A stretch of DNA of 64,000 bases from Numida meleagris (taxonomy: Eukaryota > Chordata > Aves > Galliformes > Numididae): positions 7,645,230 to 7,709,229 of the forward strand of contig NC_034412.1 of the NCBI RefSeq assembly GCF_002078875.1, in the 5' to 3' direction. The translations under genes and the position numbers were made by a program. Below are positions 1 through 12,100 of this stretch, one piece after another (within the stretch, counting starts at the first letter, position 1; every line of letters begins with the position of its first letter). A model generated the notes under the pieces. That model did not search any database and was not told the origin of the DNA. It saw nothing but the letters and a program-made list of their open reading frames with translations.

Positions 1-651
1 TGGGTTTTGTTGCTAGGTGATGACTTGGAAAACTTTGCTATTCCTGCTGAGAGGTTTTAAAAAACAGGCCTCACATTAAAGAGTATAAAAAATAGGCCAA
101 CTTGCTCTGTAACTCCCATTTCCTAACTCCCGGAGTCTGCACCCTGTGTGCCTTCTCCACTCTCATGCCCCTCTTTCCCCCCTGCCTCCTATCTGCGTGC
201 CAGAAATTGGAGGACCAAAGAACCACTTCTATTACAGCGCAAGGAAAGGAGAGAACATTAATCTTTTTATCCCTGACTAAGCTAAGCAATTCTACAAATG
301 TGCAATGATTTATACTGACTGTTTCTTTCTGTTTATGTTTTGCTGGCTTTTAATTTTATTAGTACAAATGTCAATGATCAGGTTCATCATTGTTTTTAAA
401 TGGTTACTGCTACATGTGGCAAGAAAGAAGAAAGCTTTAGGGACAACCCCAGTGCAGTTTCTTTTGTATCATGCACCTGGGCTGGATGCAAACTCTTACC
501 TGCAGAGCAGCAGAGAATCCCGTTGGACTGGTGTGGTACCCAGGAGTGTGCTGGTGACTGAGGAGGAGATCTAGAGATAAAACAGTGAAATTAGGTGGGA
601 ACTCAGAGTTAGTCCCTGGCCATTTTCAGGGTAGTCTTATTGGATGGGAAG

Positions 652-727
652 TTTTTTTTTTTTTTTAAAGTATTCATTGTTGGGTTGTTGGGTGTGGGTT
701 TTTTTTGTTTTGTTTTTTTTTGAGTGT
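652..727. repeat. T-rich low-complexity tract
   Basis: A run of 15 T (652-666) is followed after a short gap by GT-rich sequence and further T runs broken by single G, ending near 727. It is simple sequence with no coding meaning. Confidence 0.85.
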
Positions 728-1300
728 GTGCTACGGTGGCATTTTTGATATCTTATTATCCAAGTTTCCAGAGATGTAATCTCGGATTAGTGTATGGTTA
801 AGCACTCAAAAGCAATTAGCTACTGCTGTTCTCCTAGAAAGCTATTTCTGAAATCAGGGATGAAAACCTTATAGTACAAACTGAATAGGGGAGCAAACAT
901 TTTTTTATGTCTTGGGTCTGAACCAAAATATACACAGTGGCTAAAACTTACCATGGTCAGATGCTTAATTCGGAGGAGCAAACACCTGTTTTTACCAGAT
1001 AGAAAATAAGGAGCATTTACCTTGGTAGCCTGAATTTTCAGTTTGGCTTGTTTGATGCATAATGCTGTTTTAACAAGTTGCCCAAGAAAGAAGACCACAG
1101 ATCTCATCTCCAGGGAAGTTCTTGGCGTTTGACAATATTGGATCTATTAAAGCGCTAACACTCCTTGAGTGTAACTGGGGCTATACAGTTCCATTGAAAG
1201 ATATAAGCCAAGAATTTAAAGCCCTAATCCTGCAAATCCTTGTATGTTCTTTTAAAATTTATTCACATGACATTACATATGTGAGAGTTTGTTTGGTGGG

Positions 1301-1332
1301 TTTTTTTGTTTGTTTGTTTGTTTGTTTTTTTG
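1301..1332 (+). repeat. (TTTG)n microsatellite
   Basis: Seven T are followed by about five TTTG units and a terminal T run. The short minus-strand frame across it owes its Lys/Thr/Asn/Gln-rich run to this repeat. Confidence 0.9.
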
Positions 1333-4007
1333 TATGATTGGGATCTAAAACCAAGAAAACCAACAAGCGTCAGTGTCTGACTTGAGTTTCCACTACTTGG
1401 TCCTAGAAGGCTTTTGGCAACGGAGAGTTTGGCTTTTGCCACAGGACTTGTTTTCTTTCCCTGTGCAGCCTCCACAGCAGACTCATGAGTGCTAGCAGTC
1501 GTTTTAACGCTTCATTAGTTACAATGTGATGGCAGAAGCTATATTCTCTCACATCAGTAAGTAGTAAATTGGACAAGGCGTAGGAAAGAGTAGCTTGCTT
1601 GCAGGTCCCAGGATGGGCAGTTCGACACAGGAACAAGTGACATGGTTGTTGTCTGAGGAAATTGCTGGATTTCTGTCTGATTATTTTTTTAAAACAAACT
1701 TAAGTAAGCAAGAATTTGGCCAGTGACTGAAAAAGAATAGGTGAATTATCTCCATTCCAGCCTTCATTATATAGAGTGGATGGCAACTCTGCTCTGAAAG
1801 ATTGAGATGCATTTATTCTCTAATTATGTATTCATCACCATGAGAAAAATTATTCATTGCAGTATTGCTGTTCTACGCAGAATACTCCAAGAGAAGAGAG
1901 CTGGATACCATGTAGAAAGAGGGCTTTTTATGGTTGGTGTTGTTTAATACTTACTCATTAGTGAGCTTTACACATGGTTTATAGATCTCTTCGGCTGAGG
2001 CTACTGTTCTTCAAAGGCACCAGTCCAAAGTTAATTGTTTATTGTTAGAACAACTTAGAGTGGGTTCATTCCATCTTGTAAGTCTTCTGGTCCTTGATTC
2101 TGCAGATGTCAAGGCAGTTTCTTACCAGTGTTTGAACTTTTGCTTTCTTCTCATCACCTATCTGAAAACAAAATGCTGTGGATCAGTCCATTTTCGTTTG
2201 ATAGCACTGAATTATTCTTAAAACCTTCAGTCTACTTGGTAAATACTAATGTATTTTAAATGTATTTTAAAAATATGTCTGCTTAATGATCTGGAATTGT
2301 TTGGGAAGGGTAGCATTTATCACCAGAGTGCAAAAATTATTCAGTAGCTTAAAAGAAAGGCAGCACCAACAAATATCTTCCTACTCAACGTCATTCAATC
2401 TCCAGTGTTAGAAGAAGCAACCACTGTAGGAAATGGCTACAAAGAACCCAGCAAGTGAATATTTGTCAGCTATGCAAGAAGGGAAGGAGGTTTCTAGCCT
2501 GATTAAGGTGTTGTTTTGGTGTTTGTTGCTGGATTTTTTGTTTGATTTTAGAAAAGGAGAAAAATACAAGTTAATATAGTAAAATGAAGGAAATTGGCAA
2601 TAATGCAAATACTTAGTGGAAGTAGTTTACTTCTACACCAGCACTGTTAAAGATGCCATACAAAGAACTGTTAGAGGTGAGCGAAGGAGAACCGTCACAG
2701 ATATCTACAAGTGTCCCGTCTGATGGAGAGATTCTGCTGGGCTCATGTAGCATAGCAGGAGTTGCTGTGCTCGGCACCTCTGTCTCTGCTTGTCTGTTTT
2801 CATGTGAGACCAACACCTTATTCAGGTATGCAGTCTGCACCCATATGTCCCCTGATAATGACGTTTGAATTCATTTGCTCATTTAATCTGAACTTGACTA
2901 GAACATAAAGATCTCAGGAATCAGTGAGTTCCCACGGGTTTCAAGAGGCATCCAATTAGTTCTGAGGCAATGACCCAAACTCTAGAAAATCAATAGAGGA
3001 AAGAAAAAACAGACATAAATGCCCAGTTATCTCAAATATTTCTGCTGGAACTTCATTCTCAGAAACCAAAGGCAATGGTGAAAGGTAAATGTGTAGGAAA
3101 CCAGGCATCATTAGATTACAGAACTAATCCAAGCACCTTGTTCATTTTGAGGTAGTTAAACAGCCACAGGAGAAGTTTGGTTACTGAAAGGTCAGTAAGA
3201 TCTGGGAAATGCGTGGGGACAGTGGATGCTGGCTCAAGCAGAGCTGTTCCTAGACCAGACACACTAAGAAATCTATGCGATGAGATGTCCAAAACCAACT
3301 GACCTCATTGCCCTCAAATGGAGACAGTTACAAAGGAAGGTGCAACTGTCCAAATAGTTGGAAATTTGGACTCCTGGAATAAAAAGAGGCCTGAATAGCT
3401 GAGATAGTAGATGAGCTAATGATTGGTTTGGATTTCATTATGACTAGTAACTTTGTCTTAAATGCCAGGAACACTCTATGGAAATTCACTTTAAAGATGT
3501 ATCTTGGATCAAACAAATTTGCAGGCAATTAGTTACTGTGAACAAATTGCCTGGGGACAGATAGCATAGTAACAGCTATACACTACAGGAGTTTTCCAGC
3601 AAAGAAAACGTAGAAATGACAAAAATCTGTTTGGAGATGCAGCACTTTTCCAGGGATTTTAGCTTTATTGGTCGGCAGCAGAAACAGAACCTGTCCATTT
3701 TCCAAATCCGTATTTCTGACAACTATCCAATAGCACAGAGAAGAAGCTCTGCAGTAAGGTGCCTTCCAGTGCTGCTAGAGATGGCAATAGCACAATTATT
3801 ATACAAAGTCTTGAATAGATGATGCTGTACTGCAGAAAAAGCCTCCATTTCCTTCACAGGAATTAGATCATTGCTCAGGAGGTGCCTCTGGAAGTGGTCT
3901 TTGAGCATTGCTGCTGTCACCTGCATGGAGTGTTGTCAGTGATACTTGTATTTATGGTCAGGATTCGCTCTGGACCTATTTTCTTTTAGTAAATAGTTCT
4001 CTCATTC

Positions 4008-4025
4008 AAAAAAAAAAAAAAAAAA
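4008..4025 (+). repeat. poly(A) tract, A18
   Basis: Eighteen consecutive A. No recognisable retroposed body precedes it, so it is called a homopolymer rather than a retrogene tail. Confidence 0.9.
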
Positions 4026-5039
4026 GAGGTTTCCATCACACTGAAGGTAATCACAGGTGGGAAACAAATTTGCCAAGTCATTTTTTTCAAATAGTTTCAG
4101 CAAAGGAAGGAATTGGAGTGAAATTGCTGATGCCTTTGGTGCAGGCTCTGTCACTGAGCTGGTTATTGAAGGAAAAGACCATGGATGAGATATTTCAGGA
4201 CTTACCATTCACCCTTTGTTTTTCCTATAGCTGCTCAAGCTACCTCCTATTTTATTTAACCTGTTTTGATTATTTATTAATTTATTTTCGCATTTGGTCA
4301 AGAAAAGAGGAATGCATTGTCTTTGTTCTGCCCATTTCCAAGCAGGTTCTGGTTCAGTAGCTAACTGGGTAACATGCTGCTTGCCCAGCCCTAGAGGGAG
4401 AGCTGTGTCTCTGTGCAGACTCTCCAGACCTGCAGAAGTGGGGAGGGTGCTCACCTGGGAGTGGAACAAGTGTGATACTCTTGTTCTGTGGTGGCAGGCA
4501 GGCCCAAGTGTGTGTGTGCCAGTGGGGTGGTCCTGTGAAGTCTTGTTGGGAGACTAATTGCAAACCTGCCCTGAGTGAGCAAAGTTGTAGCTGCTCAGGG
4601 GAATGCCTCCCAAGGAGGTAAGGGTTTTGTATTGCCATGAGTTGTCCCATGTGCAAGCATGCCTAGTTTTGCTGCTGACTGAGTTGGTATGCTGTCACCA
4701 AAATGGCCCCTGCAGCCCCCAAGACATTTCCTAAGGGGGAGACCTTCATGTCTTCAAACTGTGTAGTTGGAAGTGGTTTGGTCACAGTGGGAAAAATTGA
4801 AGTTTAAAGGTGACCTGTGTTTAGGTAATAGAGATGAATCAAGGGATGCTGGGGGCAGCTATCAATTGGTAGAAAAAGATGGTTGATAAAAGGAAAGAGA
4901 AAAGTTGTTGCTGTGTACATAGTGAAAGGGATCCCTGCCGTGTGACTGAGAGGAGATAAGGAAAAGCAAAAATAACTAGAGTTTTACATGGCACTAAAAT
5001 GGCTTTGCTTTTTCACTTGACTGGTTAGGATGTGCTGCA

Positions 5040-5158
5040 GGTTGTGGCTGGACTGGGCTCTAAGCACCTGGTTAGGCTGTAGATGTACCTGCTCACTGCA
5101 GGGGAATTGGACTAGATGGTCTTTAAGGGCCCCTTCCAACTCAAATGATTCTGTGGTA
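5040..5158 (+). mobile_element. CR1 LINE 3' end fragment
   Basis: About 120 bp match the 3' untranslated end of avian CR1. The order is a GGGCTCTAAGCACCTGG-like segment, then GCTGTAGATGTACCTG, then the hallmark TTGGACTAGATGGTCTTTAA and CCCCTTCCAACTC, ending in ATTCTGTGG, a degenerate form of the CR1 terminal octamer. CR1 copies in birds are usually truncated at the 5' end, as here; no ORF2 part remains. Substitutions relative to the family motifs suggest an older insertion than the copy at 49 kb. Family membership is from remembered family motifs; subfamily is not assigned. Confidence 0.9.
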
Positions 5159-8100
5159 CTGCCTTAGGCTCCATGGAGTAAAGCTGAGCAGAAGTATTGT
5201 CTGAGGTTGATCTTTCCACAGCTTCAAGCTGTGGGCTCTCTCATACTGGGGAAGCTACTGTCTGCAGGCCCATGTTGAGAGTTGGCCAGAGCATCCAGTC
5301 TTTCTGGAAAATAACCTGGCATGAACAAAATTTTTTTTCAGCTGCATCAGCTCTGCGATCCACTTCACAGTGTTGTGGCAACACTTCTGAGGCGGTTGGA
5401 GGCCAGAACAAGCAGCAAGGCGTGGGAATACTTGTGTTTGATATTGCCACTGGGAGTAGGAGCCTGCCCTTGAATGTCACTGAAATTTAGAGGAAGTGAG
5501 CACCACTTTTCTTGCAGGGTTACTTTATAGAATGGTGCAGACTTCTCACTGAAATCGAGCTGAAGCAGTGGCTTCCAACACAAATGTGCCTGCACTAAAA
5601 ATGTAGTGTCTGCAAGACCCTCAGGATGGGGGTGCAGTGGGGCCGTTAGTGGCAGCCTGGGATGCTGCAGGTAGCAGTGATCACAAAGTTTTTCAAAGAG
5701 GTTCAGAAAATAAGCTGGCTGTCTTGCTGTCTCCTGTGTTCAGACTCACTAGGGATCGCGTATTCTACCTAACTTCTGGAATCAAAATAACTCCAGAGGT
5801 TAGGTCTTTAAGCATCATGGAAATGTATTGAGACTGGCACTACAGCGATGGGAGCTGATAACTCATTTACTTGTAACTACGGACAGAATTCTGCAGTTTG
5901 GTTGATGTGAGGCGTGTTCATGAGGCAGCAAGTTCAGAAACATCTGAATTTGGGTAGTTGTGCCTCAACACTAATTGCAAGCGGAAAGAAAAGCACATTT
6001 TAAAACAGTAGTCTCCCTCTCTCGTGGGGTCCCAGTGAGCTAGGAAAGGGAGGCTTTACAGAAGACTTCGCTGCAGAACTTCCACTGCTAGCACTGAGGG
6101 ATTATAGCCCTATGTCTTATTTTCCCTTTTTCTCCTTCACTATTACAGAAAGAGAAGTTCAAGCAAACAGTCTGGCTAGGAATTTCTGTGTCCAAAGCAG
6201 ATGGGCACACATGGCTCTTTCTGGGATACTTGGGTCTATCTCCTTACCCACAGCTCACGTGTACCATGTATCACTTCACACAGGCCATTGTTGCCATGCA
6301 CCTGTCTATAATTTTGGAGGTTCATCTACCTCAGGCAAACTATATTTAAAAACTCAGTGCTGATTAGAGGAAAAAAAAAGTTCAGGGGAAGGGATTTCCT
6401 AGTTCACAAATAAGAATGTGCAGTGGAGCACTCACTAAGTAAACAGAAAACATGGGCAGCTGAGAGAAATCAATTTAGCTGAACAAACAATGTTCCATGT
6501 AATGAACTACTAATTATCCTTTTATGCCATGTCAGTCTGAGTGATTACAGAGCTGTGCAGTTTAATTTGACGTTTGAGCATTGCCTTGCTCCATTAGCCT
6601 CATATAAAGCTACGACACATTGAGAGGAATTAAAAAAAATGTTGGGGGAAAAGAGGGCTGTATTTATCCAGAATGAAGTAAGCACCTGTAGCAGTCATAT
6701 GGAAAGGAGCTTCTTCATTTTTCCTTCCTGTGGCTCCTTAAATTCCTGGTTGTGATGAAGGGGGCAGCACTTGGGAGCCACGAAGTAGCAGGTCTGCTCC
6801 TCACAGGAGTGTCCTTCAGTGTGTTGATTATGTCCCACATCTCTAGACCCTGTTTTAAACAGAAGTGGGTGGTGAACAATACAGCCGTGGGAGCAAATAT
6901 CTTTTCCTGGATACTTTCTTTTTGCTGGTAATTTGCACACAGTAGGTAAATCAAATCCCTAGGTGCTGGGGAAATCTCACGGTTAATCTAGGACTGAAGG
7001 ACATGCATTATAAATACTGCTTTATTATCATACTGTTTGTCTAACTGCCTATACTGATAACAGGATTAGAGGGAATTAGCATATGGAGAAAGCTAAAGAC
7101 AATTTGTCGGGATATATGTTATGGCTATTAACTCTCGGAGTACCAGTGCAATACCTGCAGTCTGATGAAGAGCTACATATTTGGGACAGGAGTCTTGTTT
7201 CACAAAAAATAAGTGAAGCCAAATATCAGTGAAATTCTAGGGGAAATTTCCATGGGAAAGGTGCAGATGCAAGGACCGTGTCTAGGTAATACACTGACAT
7301 GTGAAGCAGTGTCACAAGGGATAAATATGACCCAAATGTCCAATAATAATATTTATGGGCTTGCATTCAATAATGACAGACCCTCATTTAAGCACAAATG
7401 GAAAAGCAAATGTTTAAAAGCTCTTTGCTGTAACTAGCTGACATTTCTGATGTGCACACCATTGAAAGATGTGACATGACAAGCTCCAGGCTCATAGGGC
7501 ACTTTTCACATGGTGTTAACACAGATTATATGTATTTAAATGATATAATATTCATGGGGTAATATTTAAGGAAATACCTTTTCAAAGCATCAATTTAAAA
7601 TTGATTTTTAATCTCAAGAGGAATGAGTAGCAGCTTGAAAGAGGGGAAGAAAAAGAAAAACTGGGAAAGTCAAAGATCCATTCCACTACTTTGCCTCAGA
7701 TGGAACTCACCCGAGGCCAGAGATTCAGTAGGAGTGGGCTGATTTGGGTGAAGAACTGCCCTTTTGTCAGATAAGGACAGGCCTCGGTGTCCCTCTCTCG
7801 CGCTCACTGCAAGCATGCACCTGTTCGTTGGGGCCATTTCCTCAGCGTCAGGGCCTCGGTGCTGTCCCCTTCTTGTTTTAAGGATCTTTTGAAGAATATC
7901 ACACTGACAGCCCTGAAGTATGGGGGCTTTTTGTGCCCTGCAGATGTACCTGGGGCAGGATGCCTCCCTGACACTGCCTTGCCCAAATCCTGCTTTCCCA
8001 ACACGCAGAGTCAGGCAGGTGTTTGCACACCTGTCTGCTGCAAGCACAACTGCCCTCAGCCTGCTTCCTTGTTATTTTTTTACACAAGATTCAGCCCCCT

Positions 8101-8296
8101 ACCAAGTGACACTGTGTTTTTTTTGGTGTTTTTTTTTTGTTTTGTTTTGTTTGTTTTGTTTTGGTGACAATCCCATTGGGCTGAGTTGAAGCTGAGCTGA
8201 ATTTCAGCACTGCTGCAAGGCATAACCGAGCTGCAGGCTCCTACCTCGGGGCTGAACTGGCCCCTCTGTTCCTTCCTAATGTGCATTGGACACATT
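5159..8296. other. noncoding sequence, no gene recognised
   Basis: There are no family-like reading frames. The stretch contains a perfect 8+1+8 palindrome at 7589-7605 (ATCAATTT / AAATTGAT) in AT-rich DNA and a (TTTTG)-type tract near 8116-8164. The rest is unique sequence in which I see nothing specific. Confidence 0.65.
8116..8164 (+). repeat. (TTTTG)n / T-rich simple repeat
   Basis: T runs are interrupted by G at 4-5 base spacing across about 49 bp. The overlapping frames gain Phe/Leu/Val or Lys/Thr/Asn-rich runs from it and are not genes. Confidence 0.88.
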
Positions 8297-8379
8297 GGGG
8301 CCTTTCTCCGCCATGCATTTGTAACTCCCATTGATGCTAATGGGGGTGACATGTGGCTATCCAGCGGAGAATAGACCCC
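8297..8379. repeat. palindromic (MITE-like) amniote fossil repeat
   Basis: An 83-bp stretch folds on itself almost end to end. The left end GGGGCCTTTCTCCGC faces GCGGAGAATAGACCCC at the right end, and the inner arms TAACTCCCATTGA and TAATGGGGGTGA are also complementary around a short centre. Non-coding palindromes with a core of CTCCATTGA...TCAATGGAG and outer arms reading GGGCC..TTCTCC are scattered through turtle, crocodile and bird genomes, and this copy fits that pattern. It carries no gene. Its mechanism (non-autonomous DNA transposon) is an inference; I cannot give a library name. Confidence 0.6.
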
Positions 8380-11300
8380 ATTGACTACAGCAGTTCCCCA
8401 GCCTTGAGCGATGCTCGTCACTTGATTAAGCCAAACTAATGAGGCACGACCAGGGCCAATGGGAATGTGTGGGACTCAGGCCTTGTAAAATCTGGTGGAA
8501 ACCTGCAGCATTCCCTGAGGGCTGGGTTTTGTTTTGTCAGGCAGAGCCTCAGGATGCCCCTGGATGGGTGCGTGGTAACAGGTGCTTTTGTACAAACAAA
8601 CCTTGTGGAAAGGGTTTGCTGGCAGCAGCACCCCACATTGCATTTTTTCAGTGGTATTCACACGTAAGAGTGTCCCGGGTACGCAGCAGCGTTTAAAGTC
8701 CGGTTTGGTATTGTCTGTGTTCGGTATCTTTCTACAATGGATCTTGAAGTTGTCCCTATGGTTCCTCCTCTGGAGCACATTTAGCTCTTTAACAGCCAGC
8801 CCACAGATGGCAAAGTCAGGCAGCATCCTTTTCTCTGGCATTAAACAGCATAGATTGGGAGTGGGAACAGTGGGACACAGTGGAGCTCGTTCATCCTCGA
8901 GCCACCACCCGGTAGCTACAACAGCAGAGGTAGATCTTCAGGTGAAACAGCATAAGAACCCCTAAGTTGTATTTTAGAACATGCTGCATGGGAGAGCCTG
9001 CTTGAGAAGCTGCTTGTACTTTCCCCTGTACTTTACCTGCTGGTACATTCCAGGTCAGAGGAGGCTTGTATTTTTGTCGTATTGCAATACTTGCCTTTAT
9101 GTAAGTGCTGCTAAGAATAAAATTAGCAGTGGGAGAAAAACATCAGTTTGATGTCTAAATTTGGAAAACTTGATGAATAAATCTAATAACTTCGTTGTGG
9201 GGAGAGAAAAGAATAGCAACCCTTTGTTTAAGGAAAAATAAATATAACGTAAGGGCTGATTGCCCCTTCTAACTTTCTGAGGTGGGCTTTTTTTTTTTGT
9301 CCCCTTAAGAGCAGAAATATTAATTGTTTTTGATTTGTAGGACTCTGGCTTAAGAAGATATGGTCAGCTGGGCCTTAGAGGCAGTGTCAAGATTAATAAG
9401 CATTTGTTCAAGGGTGGGAGCAAAGGGGGAAGGAGGGTTTGTCCTCTTGGAGGTGTCCTTGCAGAAAGCAGGCTACTGCTGGGCGCTCAACACCACCACT
9501 GTCCCGGCCAGCGTGGTCACAGTGCGCAGTGCCGTGTCGCAGGATGATGATTAACTGCATGTGTGTGAGACTTCAGGCTTTGCCCAGAGCTACAATAGAG
9601 AACACAGCCATTTACATTCTGCAAGGCAGGTGCCTCTTTCTGCCTGTCCCAAGGTTTAGCACAAGGCAGTAACAGTCCTTATCACAGCCTATAGCATTTC
9701 AAGGCAAGTACCTTCTTCATTTGCCCTGCATCCCTGACAGCTGCACCCACTTTTCTTAGCATGTCCAGAAAAGTCACTTGCACCCTTACTGGTAAATGAA
9801 AGATTATTTCTTGAGCAATTGAGGTTGAAAACAAGAGGTTATAAATGAGTGGTTTATTGCCCAAGTATTAATGTATAGTCCTGTTTTAGCTTAAAGGATG
9901 TTAACTTCCTATCATCGCATCTGTTTTCATCTTCAGGTCCCTTATTTTATTTCTAGCTGTTAAAGCTTCAAGTTCATCACTGAGGTTGTGTGGCAGTGCT
10001 GCCTTCAACCTTTCTTCTTTTCTCTCATCCTAACTCCACCCCCTTAGATATTTCTGGAGTAAGCAGCTGGCATACAACTGCGAATTCTCCTTCCCTTGCA
10101 GCCTTGGGTACTTAGTGGCCATCTTCCTCTCCTGCTTTGCACTAGATTGGCTGGGCATGGAGGAGAGACAGTGCATAAACCAGTCAAATACTGTTTATGT
10201 TCTTCCTGTAGCTGCTATTTGGACACATAAGGGTCATTAAATCGTTTATTCCCAGCCAACTTGCCAGCTGGTAGCTCTCCTGCCCAGTTTGAGCCACTCT
10301 CCTGGTGTGGGCTGTTGGCCTGTTCCCACTGGGCCCTGCCTTAGGATTGCTCAGGAGAGATCAAGACCTTGGGATACTACTACCTTTCTGCTGAGGCTGA
10401 ATGATAGAAGTGATATAGTCACAGTAGAGATACAGACAATCAGGAGTTCCATTTTTCCTCCCACCTTACTTTCCATATATTGGTAATGTTAAATGAAGGA
10501 GTAGTATTGTTACTTCAGTGGCATTTCTTGCATACCTGAGGTGAAGCATGCCTGTAAGTACTTTGCTGGAGGTTAGCCATGGGGACTTGCTGCCCAAAGG
10601 GCTCTTTCCTCTGGGAGAACTGATGCCAGGAGGTGGATGTCACTGCTGAATAGGGGGGTAAGAGCTCAGCTGTGAGTGTAGATCCCAGAAGCCCTAAGAT
10701 GTTGCTGTCGCCTCCAAGAAACAGCCTCTGATGATGGAAAGAAAATCAGCATCAGCTCATGATGCTACTGTTCCTGTAGGTTATGAATTTAAAAGAAGGC
10801 AGACTGAGGAACAGAGCATGGAAATCCCTGCTGATCAAGAGTGGGACTATTTTTCTCCTTTAAGCACATTTGCTCAGCTTTTTGATTTCCAGTGTTTTCA
10901 GTTGCCATATCAACATGAGAAATTTGCCTGGCAATTGACAGTATATTTTTCAATAGATTTAAAAATTTAGTTGCATCAGCTCCAGCATCTGATTGCTGGG
11001 ATTTCACTTTATCTTATTTTATTTTATTGGTAGTAATTGTTTTCCAAGAAATGTTAGCAGGTGGCCATGGATCCTCACCCTCCCTTTGGCCAAGCGCAGC
11101 TTCCATTTGGAAACCTGTGTGTAGAGGTTAGAAGCCAGGTCTAAACATGCCAGACATCAGTAGCAGGGTTAAAACCTGTGGGTTGTATCCTTCCCAGGTG
11201 GCAGGCTGGGAAAGGCCATGAGCACTGATGGAAATGCACTGGATTAAAATAAGAGGCAGTTTCAGATTTTGTGTTGCTCTGAGGTGCAAGCAGAAAAGGC

Positions 11301-11639
11301 ATGGTGGAGGGGAAGGAGGTTCTTCCTGACTTTGCCATCGGATGGTGTGTCGCTTTATTGGAATCCATTCCTCCCTTCCACCCCATCAACAGGAGAGACT
11401 GTAGCCTTCCCAGTAATAGTCCAGAATCGCAGTTTCCCCCTATCCATCCACTTGTGTCTTCTCTCTACCCCATCCTTGGCTGTTTGTGGGTCACTGGTAT
11501 AAATGAGGAGTGAATCTGCCCAGCACAGATGAACATGAAGGGGCTTTTCAGTGGTGAATATACTGTTTGGTTTGTTGTGGGATTTTTTTTTTCTTTAAAA
11601 GGAATGAGAATGGAAAACAAGAAAGTCAAAAGGCCCTGA
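8380..11639. other. noncoding sequence, no gene recognised
   Basis: Only short overlapping frames are seen. A CpG-richer patch lies at about 9480-9545 (roughly six CpG in 75 bp) without splice signals that would make an exon. A 32-bp piece at 11490-11521 (TCACTGGTATAAATGAGGAG) resembles one arm of the amniote palindromic repeats, but a partner arm is missing. Confidence 0.62.
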
Positions 11640-12100
11640 ATCTTTATCTTTTTTAAGTGGAGACACCACCACAGCAGGACATAATGGCTTGCTGTGGTGG
11701 TGGTTTGCCTGAGAGCCTGGAGATTTATGTAATGAGAAACACAATTCCTGCAAAGAACATTGTTAAACCTTTTCAAAATTTCAGCTATAAGCCATTTTAT
11801 TGCTAATAACATGGCTAGGTTCTCCTTTTGAAGAATCTGGGAATGTTTGACAAAAGGGGAAAATGGAGAGGACTTGAGGCACCATGATCTGTATTTTCCA
11901 TTTACCTTGCTTGAAGCTTGAACAACACATGTGCCACAAATGATTTGTTTATTCCTAAGCGCCCCCAAGGAGCTCAGTCTCCATTCTCAGGCATATAATG
12001 GCTATTCAAATGAAAGCTTTAATAGATTGTTGCAGATCTGATATCAATGCGGCAAGAGAAAGAGATATGCAAATATTCAAAATTAAACAAACTAGCTCTT
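11640..12100. other. candidate conserved noncoding element (enhancer-like)
   Basis: This AT-rich but complex block has no simple repeats or mobile-element motifs over its main part. It holds ATAATGGC, TTTATGTAATGAG, GCCATTTTATTGCTAATAAC and a perfect POU octamer ATGCAAAT (12067-12074) followed by AATTAAAC. Such clustering of homeodomain- and POU-type sites is common in vertebrate developmental enhancers. A 167-codon minus-strand frame (11465-11968) overlaps but resembles nothing and is treated as chance. Conservation is not shown here; this is inference from texture only. Confidence 0.3.
11664..11702. repeat. perfect 13-bp stem hairpin
   Basis: CACCACCACAGCA (11664-11676) is the exact reverse complement of TGCTGTGGTGGTG (11690-11702), with a 13-base loop. 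Outside the perfect stem a few further pairs and G-U wobbles are possible. It is too short for a typical pre-miRNA but much better matched than expected by chance in 64 kb. Role unknown. Confidence 0.85.

Larger units (their letters stand above)
1..5039. other. noncoding sequence, no gene recognised
   Basis: All open frames here are short (the longest about 150 codons, at 3908-4360 on +), resemble no family I know, and have competing frames on the other strand. The visible content is T-rich simple sequence (652-727, 1301-1332), an A18 tract (4008-4025) and otherwise unique DNA. A stretch at about 1218-1260 (around CCTAATCCTGCAAATCC) resembles one arm of an amniote palindromic repeat, but no second arm is seen. 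I infer intergenic or intronic DNA; distant exons shorter than about 100 bp could be missed by eye. Confidence 0.65.

Noticed and set aside
1218..1260. Half of an amniote palindromic repeat (CCTAATCCTGCAAATCC)
   Set aside because: Only one arm is recognisable and the match is short; not enough to call an element.
11490..11521. Possible palindromic-repeat arm (TCACTGGTATAAATGAGGAG)
   Set aside because: No partner arm within 150 bp upstream.
11465..11968. 167-codon minus-strand frame
   Set aside because: It overlaps an enhancer-like AT-rich block and includes translated T-runs (Lys runs); there is no family resemblance.
12067..12074. POU octamer sites (also at 41355, 50699 and 63433) as a significant cluster
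   Set aside because: About two exact octamers are expected by chance on both strands of 64 kb, so four scattered sites are not significant by themselves.
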